Shown in pieces: positions 13,884 to 13,958 of a DNA stretch of 13,958 nucleotides. Made by a program: the position numbers and the translations under genes. Source of the stretch: CAYUNT01 sp964446285. Lineage in GTDB: Bacteria; Sumerlaeota; Sumerlaeia; SLMS01; CAYUNT01. Under the pieces are notes generated by a model. It worked only from the letters and a program-made list of their open reading frames with translations, was not told the DNA's origin and did no database searches. The DNA lies in NCBI GenBank assembly GCA_964446285.1, contig CAYUNT010000123.1:1-13958 (forward strand), written 5' to 3'. Each line of letters starts with the position of its first letter. The first letter of the stretch is position 1.

Positions 13884-13958
13884 ATGGCTGAGCTCGATGC
13901 TGAAATAATACCATTTTCCTTTGATTCTGTTCCTAATCGCCTGTCACGGTTTTCGCGA
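13884..13958 (+). CDS. Start of an unidentified gene, cut by right window edge
   Basis: An ATG with a well-spaced GGGAG opens a frame of 25 codons that stays open to the last base. The visible peptide begins 'MAELDAEIIPFSFDSVPNRL'. It is too short to identify. It is on the same strand as the PIN gene, 96 bases downstream, in the same lower-GC stretch, so it may belong to the same acquired segment. The 'IIPFSF' start is faintly like the N-termini of phage antirepressor proteins, but this is not enough for a call. Confidence 0.5.
   Translation, partial: MAELDAEIIPFSFDSVPNRLSRFSR

Overview
The window looks like a chromosomal segment of a high-GC, Gram-negative (diderm) bacterium. The support is a lipid A acyltransferase of the LpxL/HtrB type, LptC-like and LptA-like lipopolysaccharide transport proteins, a Wzx-type flippase and a lipoprotein with a lipobox. 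No rRNA or other phylogenetic marker is present, so the phylum cannot be named. The intergenic A-rich tandem or palindromic repeats and the bacterial protein-arginine deiminase would fit PVC-like or neighbouring candidate phyla, but that is a guess.

Layout. The left edge holds the C-terminal part of a polysaccharide flippase, then a TVP38/TMEM64 (VTT/DedA-type) membrane protein. A convergent small DUF503 gene lies on the minus strand, and a long palindromic repeat separates the two stops. A roughly 580-base stretch with no convincing gene (2253-2829) carries short repeats and hairpins. Then come a secreted lipoprotein of the protein-arginine deiminase (PAD) family and a large helical-repeat (TPR) protein. 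After these is a compact envelope cluster: an SRPBCC protein, an LpxL-like acyltransferase (ATGA overlap), an LptC-like protein, an LptA-like protein and an SDR sugar-nucleotide epimerase. A second palindromic repeat precedes carA (carbamoyl-phosphate synthase small subunit).

Right of carA the base composition drops clearly. Hand-counted 60-base lines give 31/60, 25/60 and 25/60 G+C at 12601, 13021 and 13441, against 43/60 at 11701 inside carA. Strong Shine-Dalgarno sequences also appear in front of every gene there. This part holds an unrecognised 247-aa protein, a PIN-domain (VapC-like) ribonuclease and the first 25 codons of a further gene cut by the window edge. It is most likely acquired DNA, and the 247-aa/PIN pair is the best candidate here for a poorly described toxin-antitoxin-like or defence module.

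How the genes work together. The central cluster is consistent with building and exporting the outer-membrane glycolipid: acylation, periplasmic transport and a nucleotide-sugar supply. The flippase on the left would export glycan repeat units. The PAD lipoprotein would act outside the cytoplasm and probably needs calcium. carA is a housekeeping pyrimidine/arginine gene with no carB next to it in the window.
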